Assembly (NCBI GenBank): GCA_035575035.1
Contig: DATLYH010000007.1
Location: forward strand, 1-15,201
Source of the DNA: DATLYH01 sp035575035
GTDB lineage: Bacteria; Planctomycetota; Planctomycetia; Gemmatales; Gemmataceae
DNA length: 15,201 bases
Direction of reading: 5' to 3'
Each line of letters opens with the position of its first letter. Position 1 is the first letter of the stretch. Of this stretch, positions 1 to 6,779 are shown piece after piece. A model generated the notes under the pieces. That model did not search any database. It had not been told where the DNA came from and worked only from the letters and a program-made list of their open reading frames with translations. The position numbers and the translations under genes were made by a program.

Positions 1-3
1 GCC

Positions 4-1536
4 TTGTCCCGGGGCTGGTGGTTCTGGGGTACGGCCGCAGTGGTCGGTTACGCGGCGCTGGCCGGTCTGGCTCAGTATGCCGAAGTGCCGTCGCGCTCCC
101 CCGAGGCGACGTTGCGTTGGGGCGGCGACCGGACCGGCGGCGGGCCGTACATCTACGAGGAGAAGGGCGAGCTGACCGGCTTCGAGGTCGAGCTGGCGGC
201 CTATCTGGCCGGCGAGCTGGGCCTGCGGAGTGAATTCGTCCAGGGGCAGTGGGACAAACTCCCCGCCCGCCTCAACCGCGGCGACATCGACGTGGTCCTC
301 AACGGCTACGAATGGTCGCCGGAGCGCGAGCAGGAATGGGCCTCGACCATCCCCTATTACATCTACACCCTCCAGCTTCTCGCCCACAAAGATAACGCCG
401 CCATCCAGTCATGGAACGACCTGCGCGGCAAACGGGTCGGGGTGCTGCGCGGCTCGGCGGCTCACCGCTATGTGGAGAAGGAGTTCGGCGAGGCGGTCCA
501 CGTCGAGGCTTATTCGGAGGGGGTCACCAGCGCCATGGACCTGGTCCAGAGGGGGCAGCTCGACGCCACCGTGCAGGACTGGCCGGCCGCCATCTATTAC
601 AGAGACGAGTTCCCCGATCTCCGCCCAGTCGGCGAACCGGTGGCGCCGGGCTACTACGTGATGTTTGTCCGCCACGACAACCCGGAGCTGCGGGCTCGGC
701 TCAATCAGGCGCTGCGCAAGGCCATTTCCGATGGCACCCTGAAACGGATTTATTCCGCCTACGGCATCTGGAACGACCAGCAGGAGCGTCTGAAGGAGAC
801 GGCCGAGCGCTGGCCCCCGGTTGCGGTCGAGGCGGCCGGCGCCGGCTTGCCCTGGTCGGAACGGGTGCTGCGGTGGTTCGAGCGGGCCGGGGAGAGCGCC
901 CGGGATTACGGCCTACTGCTGCTGCGGGCGGCCGGGACAACGGTGCTGCTGTCGTTCCTGTCGATGCCGCTGGCGATGCTGCTAGGGCTGCTGGTGGCGG
1001 TGGGACGGCTGTACGGCCCGGGCTGGATGCGCTGGCCGCTGGCGGGTTATGTCGAGTTTCTGCGGGGCACGCCGCTATTGCTCCAGCTGTACGTGATCTA
1101 CTTCCTGCTGCCGGACATCGGCCTTCGGCTGCCGCCGTTCTGGGCCGGCGTCCTGGGTCTGGCCATCAACTACTCGGCTTACGAGGCGGAGAACTACCGG
1201 GCCGGTCTGCTCGCCATTCCGCGCGGCCAGATGGAAGCGGCGCTGGCGTTGGGGATGACCAAGACCAAGGCGCTGCGGCACATCATCATCCCGCAAGCGG
1301 TGCGCATCGTCATCCCGCCGGTGACCAATGATTTCATCGCCCTTTTCAAGGATACATCGGTCTGCTCGGTGATCGCAGTAACGGAACTAACGGGCCGGTA
1401 CAGTGAGCTGTACAATGATCATCCCAGTCTGGTCTTGCAGCTCGGCCTGATGACGGCGCTGCTGTACTTGTTGATGAGTTATCCGCTGTCGCTGGTTGCG
1501 CGGCGGCTGGAACGGCGGTTTCCCAAGGTGGTGTGA
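4..1536 (+). CDS. Polar amino-acid ABC transporter, substrate-binding protein/permease fusion
   Basis: One polypeptide joins the extracytoplasmic solute receptor and the membrane channel of a polar amino-acid (His/Gln/Arg-type) ABC importer. Residues 5-23 form a hydrophobic membrane anchor or uncleaved signal. Residues about 36-260 are a family 3 periplasmic binding domain (GELTGFEVELAAYLA, then GDIDVVLNGYEWSPER, then LRGKRVGVLRGSA). Residues about 300-500 are a HisM/GlnP-like permease with several membrane helices, the EFLRGTPLLLQLY motif and the EAA loop at 394-440 (YRAGLLAIPRGQMEAALALGM), which docks the ATPase. The stop overlaps the start of the ATPase gene by 4 bases, so the two are translationally coupled. 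The start used is TTG at 4, only 3 bases from the window edge; the real start could lie upstream. The family assignment is firm; the exact amino acid carried cannot be read from the sequence. Confidence 0.9.
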   Translation: MSRGWWFWGTAAVVGYAALAGLAQYAEVPSRSPEATLRWGGDRTGGGPYIYEEKGELTGFEVELAAYLAGELGLRSEFVQGQWDKLPARLNRGDIDVVLNGYEWSPEREQEWASTIPYYIYTLQLLAHKDNAAIQSWNDLRGKRVGVLRGSAAHRYVEKEFGEAVHVEAYSEGVTSAMDLVQRGQLDATVQDWPAAIYYRDEFPDLRPVGEPVAPGYYVMFVRHDNPELRARLNQALRKAISDGTLKRIYSAYGIWNDQQERLKETAERWPPVAVEAAGAGLPWSERVLRWFERAGESARDYGLLLLRAAGTTVLLSFLSMPLAMLLGLLVAVGRLYGPGWMRWPLAGYVEFLRGTPLLLQLYVIYFLLPDIGLRLPPFWAGVLGLAINYSAYEAENYRAGLLAIPRGQMEAALALGMTKTKALRHIIIPQAVRIVIPPVTNDFIALFKDTSVCSVIAVTELTGRYSELYNDHPSLVLQLGLMTALLYLLMSYPLSLVARRLERRFPKVV

Positions 1537-2423
1537 ACGAACTGTCGCCCTTCTTCCCTGAAGAGGAGAGAAGGGCTGGGAGTGAGGAGGCAGCCGCTTG
1601 CGGCCTGGCACCTCCCTCACCCCTGCCTCCTTTCCCCCCTCAGGGGAGCGAGGGGAGAACATCGAGGGCCCCAGCGTTGATCGAGGTTCGGGACCTGGTC
1701 AAGGAGCACGGCAGCCTGCGCGTACTTGACGGCGTATCGCTAACGGTGCGGCGCGGTGAGGTGGCGGCGGTCATTGGTCCATCGGGCGGCGGTAAGAGCA
1801 CGCTCTTGCGTTGCATCAACGGCCTGGAGACATTCCAGGCGGGCGAGGTGCGGGTGGAGGACGTCTGCCTGCGGGCCGACGGCTTCCAGCGCCACACCGC
1901 CGAGGTGCTCCGCCGGCTGCGCCAGCGCGTCGGCATGGTCTTTCAACAATTCAACCTGTTCCCGCACTTGACCGTGCTGGAAAACGTGCTCTGCGGCCCG
2001 CTCTACGTGCTCGGCCAGAGCCGCGCGGAGGCCGAGCCGGAAGCCCGCCGGCTGCTGGAGCGTGTCGGCCTGGGCGATCGGCTGCACGCCCGCCCCGACC
2101 AACTTTCCGGCGGCCAGCAGCAACGCGTCGCCATCGCCCGTGCCCTGGCGGTCCGGCCGGAAGCCATTCTCTTTGACGAGCCGACCAGCGCCCTCGACCC
2201 GCGGATGGCGGCCGAGGTCCTGAGCGTGATCACCGACTTGGCCCGCTCGGGTCAGACGATGGTTGTGGTGACGCACGCCATGAGCTTTGCCCGGCAGGTG
2301 GCCACGACTGTCCATGTAATGCACGCCGGCCGGATCGTCGAGGCGGGGCCGCCGGAGCAGGTCTTCGGCGACCCACGGGAAGAGGCAACCCGGAGTTTCC
2401 TGGCCCAGGTAAAAGCTCATTAG
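1533..2423 (+). CDS. Polar amino-acid ABC transporter ATP-binding protein (GlnQ/HisP type)
   Basis: This is the ATPase that powers the importer encoded just upstream. All nucleotide-binding motifs are intact: Walker A GPSGGGKST (82-90), Q-loop VFQQFNLFPHLTV (about 136-148), signature LSGGQQQR (191-198), Walker B ILFDEPTSALDP (212-223) and the H-loop His in VVVTHAMSFA (about 248). The GTG start at 1533 overlaps the permease stop by 4 bases, and 296 residues is about 45-50 longer than GlnQ/HisP proteins usually are. Family-like sequence begins only at residues 49-50 (LIEVRDLVKEHG), where an in-frame TTG lies at 1677. The first 48 residues are low-complexity and are encoded by a C/G-rich imperfect palindrome (1556-1657). 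Either they are a translated extension, or translation starts at 1677 and the repeat is a spacer. Function is secure; the start is not. Confidence 0.92.
   Translation: MNELSPFFPEEERRAGSEEAAACGLAPPSPLPPFPPQGSEGRTSRAPALIEVRDLVKEHGSLRVLDGVSLTVRRGEVAAVIGPSGGGKSTLLRCINGLETFQAGEVRVEDVCLRADGFQRHTAEVLRRLRQRVGMVFQQFNLFPHLTVLENVLCGPLYVLGQSRAEAEPEARRLLERVGLGDRLHARPDQLSGGQQQRVAIARALAVRPEAILFDEPTSALDPRMAAEVLSVITDLARSGQTMVVVTHAMSFARQVATTVHVMHAGRIVEAGPPEQVFGDPREEATRSFLAQVKAH
1556..1657. repeat. C/G-rich palindromic element, copy 1 (overlaps ATPase N-terminus)
   Basis: An imperfect inverted repeat has a left arm at 1556-1590 (CCCTGAAGAGGAGAGAAGGG followed by CTGGGAGTGAGGAGG) and a right arm at 1611-1646 (CCTCCCTCACCCCTGCCTCC onward to CAGGGG). 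The tip carries its own short hairpin, GCCGC-TT-GCGGC (1593-1604). The right half shares the CCCTCACCCC...CCCCTCAGGGGAG pattern with the copies at 8344 and 15121. It lies between the permease stop and the point where GlnQ-like homology begins. Confidence 0.65.
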
Positions 2424-2510
2424 TCCGTAGTCGGCAGTCCGTAGTCCGTAGCAAAGACCGGATGAACGCTGACTACTGACTACGGACTACTAACTACGGA
2501 CTACGGACTA
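2421..2510. repeat. Intergenic inverted repeat of AGTCCGTAGT units
   Basis: The arms at 2421-2450 and 2481-2510 are reverse complements at about 26 of 30 positions. Each arm contains several copies of TCCGTAG or its complement CTACGGA, and the loop is about 30 bases. The repeat starts on the TAG stop codon of the ABC ATPase and ends 5 bases before the mqnD ATG, so it fills the whole gap between the two genes. A transcript would fold into a long stem, which could attenuate read-through or protect an RNA end; this is inference. No poly-T run follows, so it is not a classic intrinsic terminator. Confidence 0.75.
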
Positions 2511-2515
2511 CCATC

Positions 2516-3508
2516 ATGACCAAGCGCCTCATCACCGTCGGCCATAGTCCCGATCCTGACGACGCCTTCATGTTCTATGCGCTGACCCACGACAAGCTGG
2601 ACACCGGCGGCCTGATCTTCCGTCACGAGCTACAGGACATCGAAACGCTTAACCGCCGGGCCCTGCGCGGCGAGCTGGAGGTTACCGCCGTCAGCATCCA
2701 CGCCTACGCTTACCTGCTCGACAAGTACGCCCTGCTACCGAGCGGCTGCAGCATGGGGGACCGTTACGGCCCGATGGTGGTGGCCCGCCGGCCGATGACC
2801 GTCGAGGAATTGAAGACCGCCCGCATCGCCGTTCCCGGCGAGCTAACCACCGCGTTCCTGGCCCTGCGGCTGTTGCTGGCCCCCTCCCCCCCGACCCCTC
2901 GCCCCCCACTGGGGGGCGAGGGGAGTGCGTCTGCTTCCCCCTCACCCCCGACCCCTCTCCCCCGAAACGGGGGCGAGGAGAGTGCGTCTGCTTCCCTCTC
3001 CCCCCCTGGGGGGAGAGGGGTGGGGGTGAGGGGGACGGGCTTTCTGCACAGCGTCCTGCCGTTCGACCAGATCATCGCCGCGGTGGCGGAGGGGCGCCAC
3101 GACGCGGGGCTGATCATCCACGAGGGTCAGCTGACGTTTCAGAAGCAGGGGCTGCACCTGGTGGTTGACCTGGGCGTCTGGTGGCACCAGCAGACGGGGC
3201 TGCCGCTGCCCTTGGGCGGCAACGTGGTGCGCCGCGACCTGGGGGCCGACACCATGCGGCAGATTAGCCGACTGCTCAAGGAGAGCATTCGCTACGGCCT
3301 GGACCATCGCGACGAGGCGCTGGATTATGCCCTCCGCTATGCCCGCGACATGGACCGGTCGCTGGCGGACCGTTTCGTCGGCATGTACGTCAACGAGTGG
3401 ACGCTGGACTACGGCCCGCGCGGCCGGGAGGCGGTGCGGCGGCTGCTGGAGGAAGGGCACCGCGCGGGGATCATCCCCTCGCCGGTTTCCGTCGAGTTCG
3501 TGGAGTGA
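2516..3508 (+). CDS. mqnD: 1,4-dihydroxy-6-naphthoate synthase MqnD, with internal repeat-encoded insertion
   Basis: MqnD converts cyclic de-hypoxanthine futalosine to 1,4-dihydroxy-6-naphthoate in the futalosine route to menaquinone. It has a periplasmic-binding-protein-like two-lobed fold but works in the cytoplasm. Visible family features are GHSPDPDDAFMFYAL (9-23), LEVTAVSIHAYAYL (54-67), LLPSGCSMGDRYGPMVVA (73-90) and DAGLIIHEGQLTF (196-208), whose His202 matches the conserved catalytic histidine of the family. Both lobes and the C-terminus are complete. Residues about 122-173 do not belong to the family: they are Pro/Gly/Ser/Ala-rich and encoded by stacked palindromes (2880-3034). This explains the length of 330 residues against about 270-290 usual. 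The reading frame is kept across the insert. The ATG at 2516 has no clear Shine-Dalgarno sequence. Whether the enzyme is still active is unknown. Confidence 0.88.
   Translation: MTKRLITVGHSPDPDDAFMFYALTHDKLDTGGLIFRHELQDIETLNRRALRGELEVTAVSIHAYAYLLDKYALLPSGCSMGDRYGPMVVARRPMTVEELKTARIAVPGELTTAFLALRLLLAPSPPTPRPPLGGEGSASASPSPPTPLPRNGGEESASASLSPPGGRGVGVRGTGFLHSVLPFDQIIAAVAEGRHDAGLIIHEGQLTFQKQGLHLVVDLGVWWHQQTGLPLPLGGNVVRRDLGADTMRQISRLLKESIRYGLDHRDEALDYALRYARDMDRSLADRFVGMYVNEWTLDYGPRGREAVRRLLEEGHRAGIIPSPVSVEFVE
2880..3034. repeat. C/G-rich palindromic element, copy 2 (compound, inside mqnD)
   Basis: Three nested hairpins are visible. Arms 2895-2907/2911-2923 (CCCCTCGCCCCCC, loop ACT) are a perfect 13-base match. 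Arms 2955-2964/2968-2977 have one mismatch. Arms 2994-3005/3008-3019 (CCCTCTCCCCCC) are a perfect 12-base match. The spacer AGTGCGTCTGCTTCCC occurs twice (from 2924 and 2981). An outer pair, CCTCACCCCCGACCCCTCTC from 2940 against GAGAGGGGTGGGGGTGAGG ending at 3032, bounds the second and third hairpins like terminal inverted repeats. The structure looks like two elements, one placed beside or within another. It is read entirely within the mqnD frame. Confidence 0.85.
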
Positions 3509-3533
3509 GCCGGCCCATTGGGAGTGATGCCGT

Positions 3534-4649
3534 ATGCGAAAGCGCTGGCCCCTTCTGCTCGCCGCTGTGGTTCTGGCGGGGCTTGTGCTGGCCATTCCAT
3601 CGATCCGCGACATTCTGTGGGGCATGCTTCGTGACGAGCCGTTGCATGAGGGGTGGCCCCTCCGGTACTGGCTGCGGGCCCTGCGCACGGGCGATGCCCC
3701 GGCGCGCGAGCGGGCGGCCCTGGCGCTGGGCGAGCTCGGGCCGGTGTCGCCCGAGGTGCTGCCCGCCCTCACCGCGGCTCTCGGCGATGAGGCGTACACG
3801 GTGCGCCGGAACGCCGCGCAGGCACTGGGCCGGATCGGCCCCCCGGCCCGCGAGACCGGCCCGGCGTTGATCCAGGCCCTCCAGGATCCCGATGCGCGCG
3901 TCCGCTGGGCGGTGGCCCGAGCTGTGGGCCAGGTCCAGCCGGATGCCGCAGCCGCTGTCCCGGCCCTGATGACGCTGGCGCGCAACGAGCGCGATGGGCC
4001 TACGCGCGACGCTGCCATTACCTCGCTGGGGAAGTTCGGCCCTGCAGCGGAGCCGGCTATCCCGGTCCTGGTGGATGCCTTGAAAGTGCCGCCGAATTAC
4101 GACAGCAACCCCGGCGAAGCGGCCCGGGGAGCCTTGCGGGAGATTGGCCCAGCCGCCATCCCCGCCCTGATCGCGGCCTGCAAGCAGGCCAACCCCCGCA
4201 CCCGGGCCGGCGCCGCCCAGGCGCTGGGGGATATGGGCGAGCCGGCCCGCGCCGCCATTCCGTTCCTTCGGGCCCTGCTCGAGGATCGCGAGGCCACCGT
4301 TCGCGTGCGCGCCGCCGAAGGGTTGTGGAAGCTCGATGGACAACTGGAGGATGTGGTGCCTGTCCTCGCCGCCGCGCTCCAGGGTTCTGATGGCGAGGCC
4401 AAGGCCGACGCCCTGGTCGCGCTGGGCAACATCGGGCCCAAGGCCGGCGCCGCGGTCGATTCCCTGCAGGGCTGCCTGAAGGACAAGAATGAGTTGATCC
4501 GGCGCACGGCCGCTCAAACCCTGGCGAAGATCGGTCCCCCGGCCCAGGCCGCCCTTCCGGCATTGGAAGCGGTATCCCGGGAGGACGAGGAGTTGGACGT
4601 GCGCCGCGCCGCCGCCGCGGCCATCGAAGCGATCCGGACGGCCCGATGA
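3534..4649 (+). CDS. Membrane-anchored HEAT-repeat protein
   Basis: The protein starts with a positively charged tip and a single hydrophobic helix (MRKRWPLLLAAVVLAGLVLA, 1-20), then a linker with the planctomycete-style HEGWPLRYWLRAL segment (38-50). From about residue 55 to the end there are roughly eight PBS-lyase-type HEAT repeats, shown by a recurring pattern such as RERAALALGELGP, RRNAAQALGRIGP, TRAGAAQALGDMGEPA and RRTAAQTLAKIGP. These form a helical solenoid used for protein-protein contacts; no catalytic motif is visible. The ATG at 3534 has GGAG nine bases upstream. It follows mqnD by 25 bases and may be cotranscribed. Its partner is unknown. The anchor suggests the solenoid faces the periplasm or, less likely, the cytoplasm. 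Confidence 0.85.
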   Translation: MRKRWPLLLAAVVLAGLVLAIPSIRDILWGMLRDEPLHEGWPLRYWLRALRTGDAPARERAALALGELGPVSPEVLPALTAALGDEAYTVRRNAAQALGRIGPPARETGPALIQALQDPDARVRWAVARAVGQVQPDAAAAVPALMTLARNERDGPTRDAAITSLGKFGPAAEPAIPVLVDALKVPPNYDSNPGEAARGALREIGPAAIPALIAACKQANPRTRAGAAQALGDMGEPARAAIPFLRALLEDREATVRVRAAEGLWKLDGQLEDVVPVLAAALQGSDGEAKADALVALGNIGPKAGAAVDSLQGCLKDKNELIRRTAAQTLAKIGPPAQAALPALEAVSREDEELDVRRAAAAAIEAIRTAR

Positions 4650-4661
4650 GGGGAGGACTTT

Positions 4662-5330
4662 TCAATGCTTGGCGCTCTTCAACTCCAGCCTCACGTCGCC
4701 GTCTTCCGGGACCCGATGCTTCAGGATGGTCCTGTCCGGCTGGGTGTAGATCGGCGGCAAGATAATCGATGCTTTCTGGGAGGCGCTGGCTCGGGTCGTT
4801 GCCGCCTGCACTTCCTCCGCGGTCTTGAAGTTCGCGGGTATCTCGACCGGGTCAGAGTATTGGACGGTTATCTTGTATGACCCTGGCAAGGCGCCGTCGT
4901 TGGGGCGAAACGTGGACAGCTGGAAGACTCCGTTGGCGTCGGTAGAGCCGCTCGCGTCTCGACCGCCCTCGTCCTGGGGAATGAAATGCACGAAAGCGTT
5001 GGCCAGCGGCTTGCCATCAACTGTGACCACACCCTTGACGGGGACGGTCTTGGTCCCACATCCCGCGGCCAGGGCTAGCACCACAGCGGCTAAGCAGGCG
5101 GGCCTGGTTCCCTTGCCATTACGGGGTAGCCGGGCCGGAGCAGAGCCGCACCCGGGTGCGGCGGGCCAAGGCCCCGACGACTCCGCCTCCACCCCAAACG
5201 AGAACGATCGCCCCGGGCGTCTGCTGCACGGATGACGGGAATAACCGCCAGCTGCTGCCGGAATCGACGAACCTGTTTGCGACATCTCCCTCTCCGAAAG
5301 TGGGACGGGAGCGATGGCCTCTCCCATCAC
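4662..5330 (-). CDS. Putative lipoprotein with transthyretin-like/carboxypeptidase-regulatory domain
   Basis: A lipobox-like stretch, LAAVVLALAAGC (Cys91 in the longest reading), is followed by a beta-sandwich domain typical of small planctomycete surface lipoproteins: VPVKGVVTVDGKPLANAFVHF, STDANGVFQLSTF and LPGSYKITVQY. The domain ends in a polar tail with RVPEDGDVRLELK. No enzymatic motif is present, so a structural or adhesive envelope role is inferred. The gene lies directly after the DUF1559 gene, overlapping it by 4 bases (GTG at 5330), a pairing common in planctomycetes. The start is uncertain. ATG at 5285 (residue 16) is preceded by GGAGAGGGAG and is the best candidate; GTG at 5192 also exists. 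All choices leave an unusually long, basic, low-complexity region before the lipobox, part of it encoded by a perfect 18-base palindrome. Confidence 0.75.
   Translation of the reverse strand: MMGEAIAPVPLSEREMSQTGSSIPAAAGGYSRHPCSRRPGRSFSFGVEAESSGPWPAAPGCGSAPARLPRNGKGTRPACLAAVVLALAAGCGTKTVPVKGVVTVDGKPLANAFVHFIPQDEGGRDASGSTDANGVFQLSTFRPNDGALPGSYKITVQYSDPVEIPANFKTAEEVQAATTRASASQKASIILPPIYTQPDRTILKHRVPEDGDVRLELKSAKH
5145..5162. repeat. Perfect 18-base palindrome within the lipoprotein N-terminal extension
   Basis: GCCGCACCCGGGTGCGGC equals its own reverse complement. It lies in the unusual N-terminal stretch that precedes the lipobox, not in the conserved domain. It may be chance in such GC-rich DNA, a remnant of a palindromic element, or a protein-binding site. 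Confidence 0.6.
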
Positions 5331-6442
5331 GGAAGGTTCACCGGCTGGCCGTCATGGCGGCAGCCAAGGTACTGGTACGTTTGGTGGTTGATCCCTTCGG
5401 AAATGAAATGGATCGATCCATCCACGAAGGCGAAATTGACGCCGCCTGGATGGCGTGACTTGAACCCCCAGGTAACGTGCCAGTTCCACATGCAGTGCTG
5501 CGGCCCACTTGGACATGCCCCAGTGCCGGTTTGCTGGCAGTTGGCCGAGAAGGCGGGCGGGCCGTTGAGCGGGATCGGGTCGATGCGCCAGTTGATCGGC
5601 TGGATCGTCTGCCCCTGTGAGACGTGGTTTCGCCCTGCCCACGCGTGGGTGGTGTACCGTTGGAACTCGGCAAACTCCGGAAGGATTTCCCCCAGCAAGA
5701 TGGTGTTGGCGGTGCCGTCGATCACGTCAAGGACCCGGATCTTGGGCCCTCCCAAGGCGCTGGGCCCCCGCGAGAACATACCCCGGAGCAAGTTCGGGTC
5801 GTTCGTGTCCCCCCAAGTGTGGCTCGGCCCATAGCCGGGGTAAGTCGGCGGGTTCAAGGGGGGAGGAACGGCAGGCCCGCTTTGGTTCTGGTTCACGCCG
5901 TTGCAGTAGCGCTGGAAGATCGGGGCGTCGCAGTTGCCCACGGGCGTGTTGTTACACTGGGGCCCTGAAGAGCCGACGTAGTTGAAGAGCTTGCCGTTGG
6001 TCAGGTCCCAGCCGTCGCTCGGACAGCGCGAGAACGGAAGCACCGTGGGAAGGATGCCCTGGTTGACCGCGTTCGTCAGAGTACCAGCTTCCCGGACCCG
6101 CCGGTAAAGGGGTTCCTGCTCCATGTAGGGCAGGATCATGAACACCCAGCTGGCGCCCGCATCGCTGTTCGAGAAGTTCGCACCTGGAGGATTAGGTGCA
6201 TTCCCGCGCGGGAAGAAACCATGGACACCTTCAAAGTTGTGACAGGCCAGGGCCAGTTGCTTGAGATTGTTCTGACACTTGGCACGGGCGGACGCTTCGC
6301 GTACCTTTTGCACGGCCGGCAGCAACAGCGCCAACAGTATCCCGATGATGGCAATCACCACTAGCAGTTCGATCAGCGTGAAGCCCCGGCGTCGGAAGGA
6401 AGTCAGCCAGATGCGCGGCTGCCATCGAAGGAGGCTGGACAT
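5327..6442 (-). CDS. DUF1559 protein with type II pseudopilin-like N-terminus
   Basis: This belongs to the large planctomycete DUF1559 family of pseudopilin-like proteins. With the start at ATG 6442 the protein has 371 residues. Its type III signal is RRRG|FTLIELLVVIAIIGI (cleavage after Gly20, conserved Glu25), followed by a hydrophobic helix to about residue 43. Next come VQKVREASARAKCQNNLKQL (45-64), a Gly/Pro/Asn-rich middle and the C-terminal H-X9-DG motif HPGGVNFAFVDG (331-342). A prepilin peptidase would cleave it, and it probably assembles in or on the envelope; the precise role of the family is not settled. I chose ATG 6442 over the in-frame start at 6547 because it has GAGGAG ten bases upstream, and because the longer reading would begin inside a candidate promoter. 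The lipoprotein gene overlaps its end. Confidence 0.93.
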   Translation of the reverse strand: MSSLLRWQPRIWLTSFRRRGFTLIELLVVIAIIGILLALLLPAVQKVREASARAKCQNNLKQLALACHNFEGVHGFFPRGNAPNPPGANFSNSDAGASWVFMILPYMEQEPLYRRVREAGTLTNAVNQGILPTVLPFSRCPSDGWDLTNGKLFNYVGSSGPQCNNTPVGNCDAPIFQRYCNGVNQNQSGPAVPPPLNPPTYPGYGPSHTWGDTNDPNLLRGMFSRGPSALGGPKIRVLDVIDGTANTILLGEILPEFAEFQRYTTHAWAGRNHVSQGQTIQPINWRIDPIPLNGPPAFSANCQQTGTGACPSGPQHCMWNWHVTWGFKSRHPGGVNFAFVDGSIHFISEGINHQTYQYLGCRHDGQPVNLP

Positions 6443-6779
6443 GAGATGATCGCTCCTCAACAGAAGGACAGGGGAATGAAGTAGACTGCCCCAGCCCTGG
6501 TCCGCTCGGAGGATTATTACATTATCAGTTCGGGGTATCGCCTTCAACCAATTCCTTTGTCCCGAATGCCAGCAGGTGTAGAAGCGTGGCCCGGGCGCCG
6601 CAGAGCGGTGCTCCGGTGCGGCGAAATTGGGACTTCACTGACTCCACCCTAGCCACTCCAGATATGCAAGACCCCGATGGAGCAAAGAGTCCTTCAACCG
6701 CGAGACAGGAATTCCGTGATTCTCCACTCTTCACGACAGCGCCATCGGACGACCGCGGAGCGGCAGCGGCCAATCCGCC
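6443..6779. other. Intergenic region between DUF1559 gene and CxxC protein gene
   Basis: This stretch of about 337 bases holds the Shine-Dalgarno sequence (GAGGAG, about 6453-6458 on the minus strand) and candidate promoter of the DUF1559 gene. An 82-codon open frame on the minus strand (6525-6773) has no recognisable family features, so I do not call it a gene. I see no terminator, RNA gene or repeat here. Confidence 0.5.
6519..6547 (-). promoter_or_regulatory. Candidate sigma-70-like promoter for the DUF1559 gene
   Basis: Read on the minus strand, TTGAAG (6542-6547) is followed after 17 bases by TAATGT (6519-6524). This would give a leader of about 70 bases before the ATG at 6442. The match is by eye only and planctomycete promoters are poorly defined, so it is tentative. 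Confidence 0.35.

Noticed and set aside
2880..3034. Possible CRISPR-like or simple tandem repeat array in mqnD
   Set aside because: Only two copies of the 16-base spacer are present, the units are palindromic and differ in length, and there are no unique spacers or cas genes.
2942..4018. Long minus-strand open frame of 358 codons opposite mqnD and the HEAT gene
   Set aside because: It crosses two well-supported plus-strand genes, is rich in Arg/Ala/Ser/Pro as expected from the complement of GC-rich coding DNA, and has no family features.
3471..4517. Minus-strand open frame of 348 codons opposite the HEAT-repeat gene
   Set aside because: Its apparent periodicity is only the mirror of the HEAT repeats. 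The plus-strand frame has a membrane anchor and canonical repeats.
6525..6773. 82-codon minus-strand open frame upstream of the DUF1559 gene
   Set aside because: No recognisable motif, and it overlaps the candidate promoter of the DUF1559 gene.
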